Assembly: GCF_900520355.1 (NCBI RefSeq)
Contig: NZ_LS999521.1
Location: forward strand, 1,240,001-1,304,000
Direction of reading: 5' to 3'
DNA length: 64,000 nucleotides
Source: Acinetobacter calcoaceticus
GTDB taxonomy: Bacteria; Pseudomonadota; Gammaproteobacteria; Pseudomonadales; Moraxellaceae
The notes under the pieces were generated by a model. It saw only the letters and a program-made list of their open reading frames with translations. It was not told where the DNA came from and did not search any database. The translations under genes and the position numbers were made by a program. Positions 35,891 to 44,267 of the stretch are shown piece after piece. Within the stretch, counting starts at the first letter, position 1; every line of letters begins with the position of its first letter.

Positions 35891-36976
35891 TTAACAAAAT
35901 TTCAGGTTTCCGTAGCAGTTTTTAATACCTATCTGTCCAGAGTCAATAGGATTAATAATTAACTCTCTACCAACTAATCCTCCTAATGCCTCGCCAAGTC
36001 CTACATCAATCCGCTGTTGCGTTTCGATATCCGTGAGTAAAACTTTAGGTAAGGAAAGCCACCATCCAGGTTGAGCGGCTACAGTATTGTCGAAAGTTCC
36101 TGTACTTATTTTTTGCCAACGGATGGCCTCTTTTTGTAAGGACAATGATGCGTCACTAGTAGGGATTGTTCCTGCTGCATCTTGGGCTAGTAAAATTTCA
36201 TGGAAACCAGATAGAGGATAATCTTTTAATGTGGCATTACTTAGAGTTAAACCTAAAGGTAGATCTAAGATACCTAATACACTTAGTGGACCAGTTTTAG
36301 CTACTACATTATCCAGCGTTGCTGATGTAGCTCGGTTAAGAATAAGCTGTTTGTTATAATCATTAATATGTGCTTCTGTAGAGATCAATCCATTTGCAAT
36401 CACTACATTCTTCAGAACAGTATTAGTAAGCGTTAAATTCAAATCACCAGATAAAGAGTTAATTCCTGCTGTGTCATCCGCTAATGTTGTTAAATCTGTA
36501 TTTGATCCCAATCCAAGTTTGCCTAATATTCCTAATGCTCCAAGACGAAAGCCAACAATTTCTCGAGTAGAAGCACTGTTCGGCGATTTTATAGCAAACT
36601 CGATAAAAGGATTAGTAATAACGGCATCTGATCCTGGATAACTACCATTTACGGGGAGGACACCTGCTAAACTAATATTTTCAATATCAATGTCACAACC
36701 CACTCCTTTAGTCCCACCGCAACCTAGCTGTAAACGTTTAATATTTGCATTTAACTCTACTTGTGCTTCCATTCCGAGACGATAAAAACCTATATCTGTA
36801 TTTGGATTACCATTTTGATTAGCTGCAATATTGGTTAGATTAAATAATGCTTGGCCCGTTACACCAGATAAACTTTTGTCATCTAAGCGATTAAGTTCGG
36901 CGTTTACAAGAGAACTGACCAACATCAATGGTATTGTAAATAACAAAGCCTGTTTTATACTTCTAAGATTGTTCAT
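35891..36976 (-). CDS. DUF6160-like exported surface protein
   Basis: The 361-residue secreted protein has a signal peptide ending near SLVNA, then the signature LDDKSLSGVTGQALF found in a family of Acinetobacter and Pseudomonas surface proteins (I believe DUF6160; FilA-like). A Cys-rich segment (LGCGGTKGVGCDID) and a C-terminal pair (KNCYGNLKFC) may form disulfides. The rest is Leu/Thr/Asn-rich, probably beta-structured. It is probably co-transcribed with the downstream C39-like gene. Function is unproven. Confidence 0.65.
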   Translation of the reverse strand: MNNLRSIKQALLFTIPLMLVSSLVNAELNRLDDKSLSGVTGQALFNLTNIAANQNGNPNTDIGFYRLGMEAQVELNANIKRLQLGCGGTKGVGCDIDIENISLAGVLPVNGSYPGSDAVITNPFIEFAIKSPNSASTREIVGFRLGALGILGKLGLGSNTDLTTLADDTAGINSLSGDLNLTLTNTVLKNVVIANGLISTEAHINDYNKQLILNRATSATLDNVVAKTGPLSVLGILDLPLGLTLSNATLKDYPLSGFHEILLAQDAAGTIPTSDASLSLQKEAIRWQKISTGTFDNTVAAQPGWWLSLPKVLLTDIETQQRIDVGLGEALGGLVGRELIINPIDSGQIGIKNCYGNLKFC

Positions 36977-37160
36977 ATCAGTTCCTTTGCTTAAAGATAA
37001 TTAGGCTCAAGAGAAAAGTTAAAAATTTACTTTATGAGCCCAGTATCCTTTGCTTCACAGCCTTATTGTTTGAGTGTGATTCTAGGTGATTGTTTTGTTT
37101 AAGCATTCTTACTGAACAAAAATAGGATTTATCTTCTGGGGAGGATAAAACTACAGTAAA

Positions 37161-37191
37161 AGCATAATGTGTTCAGTGCACACATTATGCT
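37161..37191. promoter_or_regulatory. 31-bp perfect palindromic operator upstream of tetR-type gene
   Basis: AGCATAATGTG-N9-CACATTATGCT gives perfect 11-bp arms. The site lies just before a TATAAT (37192-37197), close to the start of the TetR-type gene, so autorepression is likely. Confidence 0.75.
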
Positions 37192-37214
37192 TATAATATG
37201 TGCGCGGTGTCAAC

Positions 37215-37838
37215 ATGTCGTCTATACAATCTCAAAAGTCAAATTATCATCATGGAAATGTACGTGAAGAATTATTAAATGCAGGACTAGTTCACTTAAA
37301 AGATAATGATGCCGAGAGTCTTAGTTTTCGGGAAATGGCGAGACAAATTGGAGTAAGTGCCAATGCGGTATATCGGCATTTTGAAAACAAAGATAGCTTT
37401 CTGACAGCGCTGGCTGCAAAAGGGTTTCAGAGATTAGAAACGGAGCAAAGCCAAACGTTGCAATATGCTAATTCTCAGCCCGAGGCTTTGAAACTATTTG
37501 GTTTGGCCTATATCAACTTTGCAAAAAATAATCGAAATCTTTTCGCTTTGATGTTTAATCCTGAATTACAAAAGAATGAAGGACTTGAGTTAAAAGAAGC
37601 CGTAGATAGTACATATACTCAATTACATCAATTAACCGCTTCAATATTAGGTGTAGATGAAAATGATGCTCAAGTTGAAGTATTAGCAATGTTAAGTTGC
37701 AGCCTTGTGCATGGCCTTTCCCATCTTTTATTAGAAGGGCGCTTAGCTGAATCAGAAGAAAAAGCGAATAATTTAGTCTTATTAATTATGAATTTTGCGA
37801 CCAGTTTGCTTGCTGAAGCTGGCGTGGATAAACATTAG
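37215..37838 (+). CDS. TetR/AcrR family transcriptional regulator
   Basis: The 207-residue regulator has the helix-turn-helix LSFREMARQIGVSANAVYRHFENKD near residues 33-57 and a helical ligand domain (TetR_C). The N-terminal YHHGNVREELLNAGL is a common start for this subgroup. A GTG at 37200 is in frame. A TATAAT 18 bases before the ATG implies a very short leader. Its targets may include itself and, by proximity, the fused desaturase gene downstream, but the latter is only inference. Confidence 0.88.
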   Translation: MSSIQSQKSNYHHGNVREELLNAGLVHLKDNDAESLSFREMARQIGVSANAVYRHFENKDSFLTALAAKGFQRLETEQSQTLQYANSQPEALKLFGLAYINFAKNNRNLFALMFNPELQKNEGLELKEAVDSTYTQLHQLTASILGVDENDAQVEVLAMLSCSLVHGLSHLLLEGRLAESEEKANNLVLLIMNFATSLLAEAGVDKH

Positions 37839-37854
37839 AATATTGAATCTAAAT

Positions 37855-38874
37855 TTATTTTTGTAGCCTAAAATTTCGTGGTGAGACGCCTTTCCAGCGT
37901 TTAAAAGCTCTGGAAAATGCTGAAACTTCAGAATAGCCCAATTGAGTGGCCACTTCTTCAACGGTTAAATTGGTTGTTTTGAGTAGGTCTTCGGCTAAGT
38001 CTTTACGAATGTCGTCAATAAGCTGTTCATAGGTAATTCCTTCAATTGCAAGATGGCGTTGTAAGGTTCTAAGGTTGACCTTAAGATGTGCTGCCATTTC
38101 ATCAATTTTAGGCATTTGAGAGGGTTGTAGGAGTAAAATATTCCTGACCTTTTGGCTGTAGCTGCCTAGAGAACTTCTTCGCGTCCAAAGCTGTTGGCAT
38201 TCTTCTTCATATCGTGCACGAATAAATGGGTCTGCTTGAGGTAATGGTAAATCAAGCAAACGGCTTTCAAAAATAATGCAGCTACGCGGTTGATTAAATT
38301 GAATGGGATAACCTGCCAATTCGGGAAATTTATCGGCATACACAGGTGCAGGTAAAGCAACATTAATGCTCATTACAGGAAACTGGATAGGCAAGACATC
38401 TCGTTGAATTGATATAACAGTTATAAGATCTCTTTCAACCAGAAAACACGCTAAGTCATCAGGCAATTGACTATGGTCAAAAATCAGTAACGTATAGATA
38501 CCTTCCTGAATAACTTCTAAATTGCAAAAAATGGAACTAAGTTGAAAGTATCGCATAGCAAAATATAAGGCTTCTTTCATGGTCTGACTGCTAAGAATGG
38601 CAAAACCCCACGCACCAAATGTCGTTGTATGGTGCCTTAGACCTGCTTCTATACTCAAGGGAAGTGTAGGATCTAGTAGTTTAAGTAAATTTCGAATAAC
38701 TAAAAATTCTTGTTCTGCTTTTACCTCAAAGTTAGGTTGCGACAAATCATCCAAAGAAATATGTGTGTTTTCAATACAACTTTCAGGTGTTAAACCATAT
38801 TGCTGACCTATCATAAGCAATATGCGAATAGCACTGATACTGCGAGGAAAATCCCAATATAATTGTATAGACAT
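37855..38874 (-). CDS. AraC family transcriptional regulator
   Basis: The 339-residue regulator has an Arabinose_bd-type N-terminal domain (residues 1-210) and a C-terminal AraC helix-turn-helix (LKVNLRTLQRHLAIEG, then VATQLGYSEVSAFSRAFKRW). This architecture is frequent in regulators of fatty-acid or lipid genes in Acinetobacter and Pseudomonas. It is divergent from the fused desaturase/reductase gene, 107 bp away, which is its probable target. Confidence 0.88.
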   Translation of the reverse strand: MSIQLYWDFPRSISAIRILLMIGQQYGLTPESCIENTHISLDDLSQPNFEVKAEQEFLVIRNLLKLLDPTLPLSIEAGLRHHTTTFGAWGFAILSSQTMKEALYFAMRYFQLSSIFCNLEVIQEGIYTLLIFDHSQLPDDLACFLVERDLITVISIQRDVLPIQFPVMSINVALPAPVYADKFPELAGYPIQFNQPRSCIIFESRLLDLPLPQADPFIRARYEEECQQLWTRRSSLGSYSQKVRNILLLQPSQMPKIDEMAAHLKVNLRTLQRHLAIEGITYEQLIDDIRKDLAEDLLKTTNLTVEEVATQLGYSEVSAFSRAFKRWKGVSPRNFRLQK

Positions 38875-38981
38875 GCTTTATGTGTCATGAAATGTCAAGT
38901 TTGGTAGTATAAAGTCATTCTGCTAATGTTCAAAACTTTATATCTTTTCGGATAGGATCAAATCCGATAGGGATATATAAA

Positions 38982-41222
38982 ATGCTAAATAATAAAGACG
39001 GCAAGCACGAAAGTTTAACGGTTGCTTTAAAAGCTTTATATGATCAAACTAAAGCAAAAGTTGGTGATGTAGACCTAGCACATATCAGAAATGTTGCCGC
39101 TTACTCTCAAGCGATTAAAGCGCGTAGTAATGAGTTGATCCAACAAGGTGGAAAACCTAATGCCATAATGCGTGGCGCGATATTAGGTGCATTGCATACA
39201 TTACTTGAGTTTTCTGAACTTGGTCATAACATCATGCATGGTAGTTATGATCATTTGCCAAATGCAGGTTCTTTCCATTCTGAACGGTGGGTTTGGAATT
39301 TTATGGTGGATCCTTATGAATGGCGTGTGATGCATCATCAAAATCACCATCCTTTTACTAATATCGTTGGCGTAGACCATGATTTGGGATATTCCTTTTT
39401 ACGTATTAAGCCAGGTCAGCCATGGTATGGTCACCATACTTTGCAACTTCCACTGTTGTGGGTTTTATTATTAACAACACCTAATCTTGTATTTTCTCTT
39501 TTTACTGGAGCATCAGCTGCTAAAACAGAAGGGCGTAAAGTACTTAGTCGAACAACCATTGAACAAACCTTAAAACTGACAAAAAAATATATTGCTCAGC
39601 ATTTTTGGAAAGATCCTCTTTCGGTCTCTCCTCATCGGATATTGCCGACATTTTTTGGAAATTATCTGAGTACAGTTTTGGGCTATGATTTGACTGTTGC
39701 TGTCTTATTTCTGGAACACCATTCACCCAATGTTGAGTTATTTAGTGACCCGGGATTGAGTGAAACAGAAGAAGAGTATTTTCGCCGTCAAATTTTAGCA
39801 ACGAGTAATTTTACGCCTTATGCCCAACTTGATCATTATTTTAAAACATTGTTGGAAGAGGAAGTTAAATTCGATAATCCACCTGCATTTGATGTGTTTT
39901 ATGGTGGATTGGACACCCACTTAGAGCATCATTTATTTCCAGACCTACCATGTAATCGTCAAAGAGAAATTCAGCCCTTTGTTAAAGAAATCTGTTTGCA
40001 GCATGGCTTACCTTACAATGTTATGTCTCTTGAAGATGTTGTGCCAGATATGATGGTTAATGTACTCAAATTGGCGAGTCCTGTAGGCGAGCAAGAAAGA
40101 GGAAATTTTTTTAAAATACTAAAAAGTCCTAAGGAGTTATTACGTCGAGTCGTATATGGAGCCCGATATAAACTGCCAGATAATATGACGTATTTAAATA
40201 AGCCTCGTTTTTATAATGTACCTGTTAAGGTCCTTGCTGTTTTTCCGCAAGCAGGAAATCAGGCTTTAATGATACGTTTTGAAAAACCTCAAGGATGGGA
40301 GGGCGTAACTTGGGAAGCTGGTGCATTTATTTCTGTACGGGTTGACGTCGAAGATGAAAGTCTGGTTCGACAATATAGTTTGTTAAGAGACAGTCACGAG
40401 GCAGATAATTGTTTGGAAATTGCCGTCAAACGTGTAGAGGGCGGACGTGTTTCGAATTATATCAATGATCATATTAAGAAAAATTCACATATGATTTTGG
40501 TAGGAGTACCGCAGGCCTCTCCCGATTTTATTCTGAAAGAAGTACCTAAACAGATCGTTTTCCTTGCGGGTGGTGTTGGTATTACGCCAATTTTGAGTAT
40601 GTTACGTAAGGCAAGACGTGAAGTTCCACATAGCCAAGTTAAGTTACTTTATTTTAACCGTAATGAGAGATCTATTATTTTTGAACATGAATTACGTGAA
40701 GTTGCCAACTTATCTGGTTTTGATGTGCATTTTATATGTAATAAGATAGACCCTAATTATTCGATTTCAGGGCAAATGTATCAGGCGAAACTAAATGCTG
40801 AATTACTAGCTAAAGTGGTTCCCGATATAACAGCACATGAAGTGTATGTTTGTGCTCCACCAGGATTTATTGCTGCCTCAAAATCTATGTTACTGGATTT
40901 AGGATTACCTGAAATACAATTTCATACAGAGAGTTTTACCCCTCCGGTAGTAGAGCACCCAACTGATGGTAAAGATCATGTTATCCACTTTGCACGGAGT
41001 GGTATTGAGATTGTGGTTGATGGAGGGACAACGCTATTAGAAGCTGCACGTTTGGCTGGCGTTAATATTCCATCGGGATGTGAAAGAGGGTTATGCCGTG
41101 CTTGTGTCTGTAATAAGCTACAAGGCGTTACTACTTTAGATCAATATAAGGCACAACCAGATTTGCGTATTACCACCTGCAACAGTTTGCCTCGTTCGGA
41201 TAAGTTGGTACTGGATATTTAA
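38982..41222 (+). CDS. Fatty-acid desaturase fused to ferredoxin reductase
   Basis: The 746-residue fusion carries its own electron chain. Residues about 1-370 are a membrane desaturase with His boxes HNIMH, HHQNHH and HLEHH. Residues about 400-640 are an FAD/NAD(P)-binding reductase (RQYSLLRD for FAD, FLAGGVGITPILSML for the nucleotide). The last 90 residues are a plant-type 2Fe-2S domain with Cys in CERGLCRAC and TTC. Desaturase and reductase are more often separate proteins. It is the sole plus-strand gene between two regulators and probably acts on membrane lipids. Confidence 0.88.
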   Translation: MLNNKDGKHESLTVALKALYDQTKAKVGDVDLAHIRNVAAYSQAIKARSNELIQQGGKPNAIMRGAILGALHTLLEFSELGHNIMHGSYDHLPNAGSFHSERWVWNFMVDPYEWRVMHHQNHHPFTNIVGVDHDLGYSFLRIKPGQPWYGHHTLQLPLLWVLLLTTPNLVFSLFTGASAAKTEGRKVLSRTTIEQTLKLTKKYIAQHFWKDPLSVSPHRILPTFFGNYLSTVLGYDLTVAVLFLEHHSPNVELFSDPGLSETEEEYFRRQILATSNFTPYAQLDHYFKTLLEEEVKFDNPPAFDVFYGGLDTHLEHHLFPDLPCNRQREIQPFVKEICLQHGLPYNVMSLEDVVPDMMVNVLKLASPVGEQERGNFFKILKSPKELLRRVVYGARYKLPDNMTYLNKPRFYNVPVKVLAVFPQAGNQALMIRFEKPQGWEGVTWEAGAFISVRVDVEDESLVRQYSLLRDSHEADNCLEIAVKRVEGGRVSNYINDHIKKNSHMILVGVPQASPDFILKEVPKQIVFLAGGVGITPILSMLRKARREVPHSQVKLLYFNRNERSIIFEHELREVANLSGFDVHFICNKIDPNYSISGQMYQAKLNAELLAKVVPDITAHEVYVCAPPGFIAASKSMLLDLGLPEIQFHTESFTPPVVEHPTDGKDHVIHFARSGIEIVVDGGTTLLEAARLAGVNIPSGCERGLCRACVCNKLQGVTTLDQYKAQPDLRITTCNSLPRSDKLVLDI

Positions 41223-41285
41223 CATCTTTGAATATGGAATTATTAGTTTTTACTTTAAAGCTTAAGAGTTAATCACCACAATAAT

Positions 41286-41322
41286 AAAAACCAGCGTATG
41301 GCTTGCTACGCTGGTTTTTATT
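41286..41322. terminator. Bidirectional terminator
   Basis: A 13-bp stem (41286-41298 and 41307-41319) with an 8-base loop and flanking A/T runs lies between the convergent desaturase and hydrolase genes. Confidence 0.92.
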
Positions 41323-41336
41323 ATTGTTTAAACGAA

Positions 41337-42488
41337 CTAACCTGAGCGCTCAACTAACCAGTTACTTATTTCAGGCCAGACCGCAGTAGGTGCTTGGCTT
41401 CCGGAAACGACACCCATGTGTCCACCCAGTACGACCTTAAACGTTTTATCTTGGCTGCTAATTAAATCCATGAGAGGTTTAACAGCATCAGCGGTCACAA
41501 TAATGTCCGTACTACCACCCAGTGCTAACACCGAACATTCAATATCTTTTATATAGGCTGTAAGTTCACCGAATTTCACTACACCGTTGGATAATTCATT
41601 ATCAATCCAGAAACGAAGGATGATGTCACGCATGACTCCACCCGGATAAGCCAGCATGTTGTCGATAAATGAACTAGAAGTTGCGTGGTCAATAATAAAT
41701 TCTCGGTTATCGAGATTTTTAAAAAGTTCCCAATACGTTTTTAGATTTCCAATCGGGTCAGTTAATTTAAAGCCTAGCGTGTTTTGCCATCCATGAATAT
41801 GAAATGCCTTACTCGGCACATGGTGACGAATACGAAACGGCGTATGTTTGCGAACCCATTGCGCAGGTTTGGTTAAGCTGCCATAGAGTTTCCCCATATA
41901 ACCCGCTTTATGCGTATCGATAGGGGAAGCTAAAATAATTAAGTTTTTAATATCTTTGTCTTTAAATAATGCGGTATAGCAGAGTGAAAGTGCACCGCCC
42001 AAACTCCATCCATGTAAAGAAAGCTGTTGTTGACCACTGTGCAAGCGGACCTGCTTTAACATTTCAGGCATAAAGACTTTAATGTAGGTGCCGAAATTGT
42101 ATTTTGCTTGATGTCGGGTGGGCACGCCCCAGTCAATTAAATAGACATCAAAACCTTGTGCTAAAAAGAAGCGGACAAAACTGCGAGTAGGAAATAAATC
42201 ATAAATGAGCATGTTAACTGCTAGTGGTGGAACGATAACTAACGGTACGCGGTGTTTAGGTGTAGAAGTATTCGTCTCATTTCTATAATGCCGTAAGCTA
42301 ATAATTTCATGCTTATAAATCACGTCAAATGGCGTTTTTCCTGACAAGGCAATTTGAGGACCTCTAAAAAATAGATCCGATGCATTGATCAGCATGTGAG
42401 GTATTTTTTGACCAGCACCTGTCTGAAGAGATTTTTTAATGGACTGTAGCTGTGGAACGTTCTGTCGAACTTTAAGCAATAAACTCAT
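41337..42488 (-). CDS. Alpha/beta hydrolase related to PhaC
   Basis: The 383-residue alpha/beta hydrolase follows the layout of polyhydroxyalkanoate synthases (VPLVIVPPLAVNMLIYDLFP, FDVYLIDWGVP). However, the lipase box is GWSLGG with Ser in place of the PhaC Cys. The remaining triad members are likely in GSTDIIV and GGHMGVV. It may therefore be an esterase, lipase or PHA-related hydrolase instead of a synthase. No phaA, phaB or phasin gene is adjacent, and it is transcribed alone. Confidence 0.82.
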   Translation of the reverse strand: MSLLLKVRQNVPQLQSIKKSLQTGAGQKIPHMLINASDLFFRGPQIALSGKTPFDVIYKHEIISLRHYRNETNTSTPKHRVPLVIVPPLAVNMLIYDLFPTRSFVRFFLAQGFDVYLIDWGVPTRHQAKYNFGTYIKVFMPEMLKQVRLHSGQQQLSLHGWSLGGALSLCYTALFKDKDIKNLIILASPIDTHKAGYMGKLYGSLTKPAQWVRKHTPFRIRHHVPSKAFHIHGWQNTLGFKLTDPIGNLKTYWELFKNLDNREFIIDHATSSSFIDNMLAYPGGVMRDIILRFWIDNELSNGVVKFGELTAYIKDIECSVLALGGSTDIIVTADAVKPLMDLISSQDKTFKVVLGGHMGVVSGSQAPTAVWPEISNWLVERSG

Positions 42489-42847
42489 TGAATATAAAAC
42501 CTATAAAGATGTTGCCCAGAACAATAACGAGCTGGTCTTTTAAGGATATTAAATGGAATGACAGCTAAGTTCAGTGACTTAAAAGACAGGATTTTCTGTT
42601 TAAGGTATCAAGGGGTAATTATTTCTAATTAAGAATATTTAAGGTTAAATATTTGAAATTAATAATTAAATTAATATTAGTGAATCATTTTATATAAAAT
42701 ATTTAAAAAATTAAGCTTTTTAAAAGAATGGTGAAAATTTATTGGTAGAGTAATTTTGTAAAGTTTGTTTGTGTTTTTTTTACATATTAAAAAATAAAAT
42801 ATAATTATTTTACAATCCTTTGGGAATGTAATTGGAAAGTAGTATAT
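42489..42847. other. AT-rich intergenic region before gltS
   Basis: These 359 bases hold no ORF or tRNA that I can support. They must contain the promoters of the hydrolase (leftward) and gltS (rightward). A run of T residues near 42770-42780 and a homopolymer-rich stretch are the only visible features. Confidence 0.35.
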
Positions 42848-44083
42848 ATGGAATTTGTATTTAATGGTTTTTATACACTAATTTCCGCGGTCATTGTCCT
42901 TTTATTGGGCCGCTTCCTTGTTAATCGAATTGATTTTTTAAAACGCTACAATATTCCAGAACCTGTAGCAGGCGGTTTAGTTGCTGCGGTCGTCTCGCTA
43001 CTTGTCCATACCATATGGGGATATAGCATTGTTTTTAGTAGCGAATTACAAACCAGTTTTATGCTCGTATTCTTTGCTTCTATTGGTTTAAGTGCCAATT
43101 TTATGAAGCTTAAAGAAGGCGGCATGGCTTTGGTTATCTTCTTAGTCTGTGTAGCATCCTTCATTGTTGTGCAAAATGCGGTAGGCATGAGTCTTGCGAC
43201 TTTGCTTGGCCTTGACCCACTTATTGGCTTGATTGCGGGTTCAATTACCTTAACGGGTGGTCATGGTACAGCAGGAGCTTGGGGGGAAATTCTAGAAACT
43301 CAGCATGGTATTCAGGGTGCTCTAGCTTTAGGTATGGCGAGTGCGACTTTTGGTTTGATTATTGGTGGTGTGATTGGTGGCCCATTAGCGAAATTACTCA
43401 TTAATCGTTATAGCCTTGCACAACCAAAAACCAATGCTGAAATTCAACAGCGTGATGGTCATGTTGAGCAAAATTCTGATGACCTTGCTCCGTTTGAAAA
43501 TCCACATCAAGTTCGTTTAATTACAGCCGATAATGCAATTACTACACTAGGTATGTTTGCAGCGTGTTTGGCATTTGCTGAATTTATGACAGGCTTTAGT
43601 AAGGGAACTTGGTTTGAGTTACCAACCTTCGTCTGGGCGCTGGGTGGCGGGGTAATTTTAAGAAACATCTTAGAAAGCGTGTTAAAAGTTGATATTTTCG
43701 ACCGTGCGATTGATGTATTTGGTAACGCTTCATTGTCACTTTATTTAGCAATGGCATTACTTTCATTAAAGCTTTGGCAACTTGCAGATTTGGCTGGGCC
43801 TCTTGTTGTAATTTTGGGTGCTCAAACCATTACAATGGCGTTATATGCGGCATTTGTGACGTTCCGTGTAATGGGTAAAAACTATGATGCAGCGGTGTTA
43901 TCAGCAGGGCATTGCGGTTTTGGTATGGGGGCAACACCAACGGCGGTTGCAAATATGCAAGCCATTACTAACATGTATGGACCGTCACATAAGGCGTTTT
44001 TAATTGTTCCACTTTGTGGTGCATTCTTTGTCGATTTAATTAATGCAACGGTTATTCAGCTGATGTTGAAATTCGTTGTTTAA
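42848..44083 (+). CDS. gltS: Sodium/glutamate symporter
   Basis: The 411-residue inner-membrane transporter has about ten hydrophobic helices and the family signature GSITLTGGHGTAGAWG near 137, repeated as CGFGMGATPTAVANM in the second half. It imports glutamate with sodium. A strong terminator follows 4 bp after the stop. Confidence 0.95.
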   Translation: MEFVFNGFYTLISAVIVLLLGRFLVNRIDFLKRYNIPEPVAGGLVAAVVSLLVHTIWGYSIVFSSELQTSFMLVFFASIGLSANFMKLKEGGMALVIFLVCVASFIVVQNAVGMSLATLLGLDPLIGLIAGSITLTGGHGTAGAWGEILETQHGIQGALALGMASATFGLIIGGVIGGPLAKLLINRYSLAQPKTNAEIQQRDGHVEQNSDDLAPFENPHQVRLITADNAITTLGMFAACLAFAEFMTGFSKGTWFELPTFVWALGGGVILRNILESVLKVDIFDRAIDVFGNASLSLYLAMALLSLKLWQLADLAGPLVVILGAQTITMALYAAFVTFRVMGKNYDAAVLSAGHCGFGMGATPTAVANMQAITNMYGPSHKAFLIVPLCGAFFVDLINATVIQLMLKFVV

Positions 44084-44085
44084 TC

Positions 44086-44111
44086 AAAAAAAGCCCGTAA
44101 GGGCTTTTTTT
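44086..44111 (+). terminator. Terminator of gltS
   Basis: A 10-bp stem (44087-44096 and 44101-44110, core GCCC/GGGC) with a GTAA loop and T run follows directly after the stop codon. Confidence 0.93.
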
Positions 44112-44267
44112 ATGAGTGCTTATTTATGAGTATTAAGATAAAGAGGTATCTCGTTCATACATATAGGCTCAATTTTTATTTTTAGGATGCTTTTTCTCAA
44201 AACTAATAATCGCCCTTAAACATGGTTTCACATAGAATAAATTGCAGATAAATAAAATGAGAAATGT

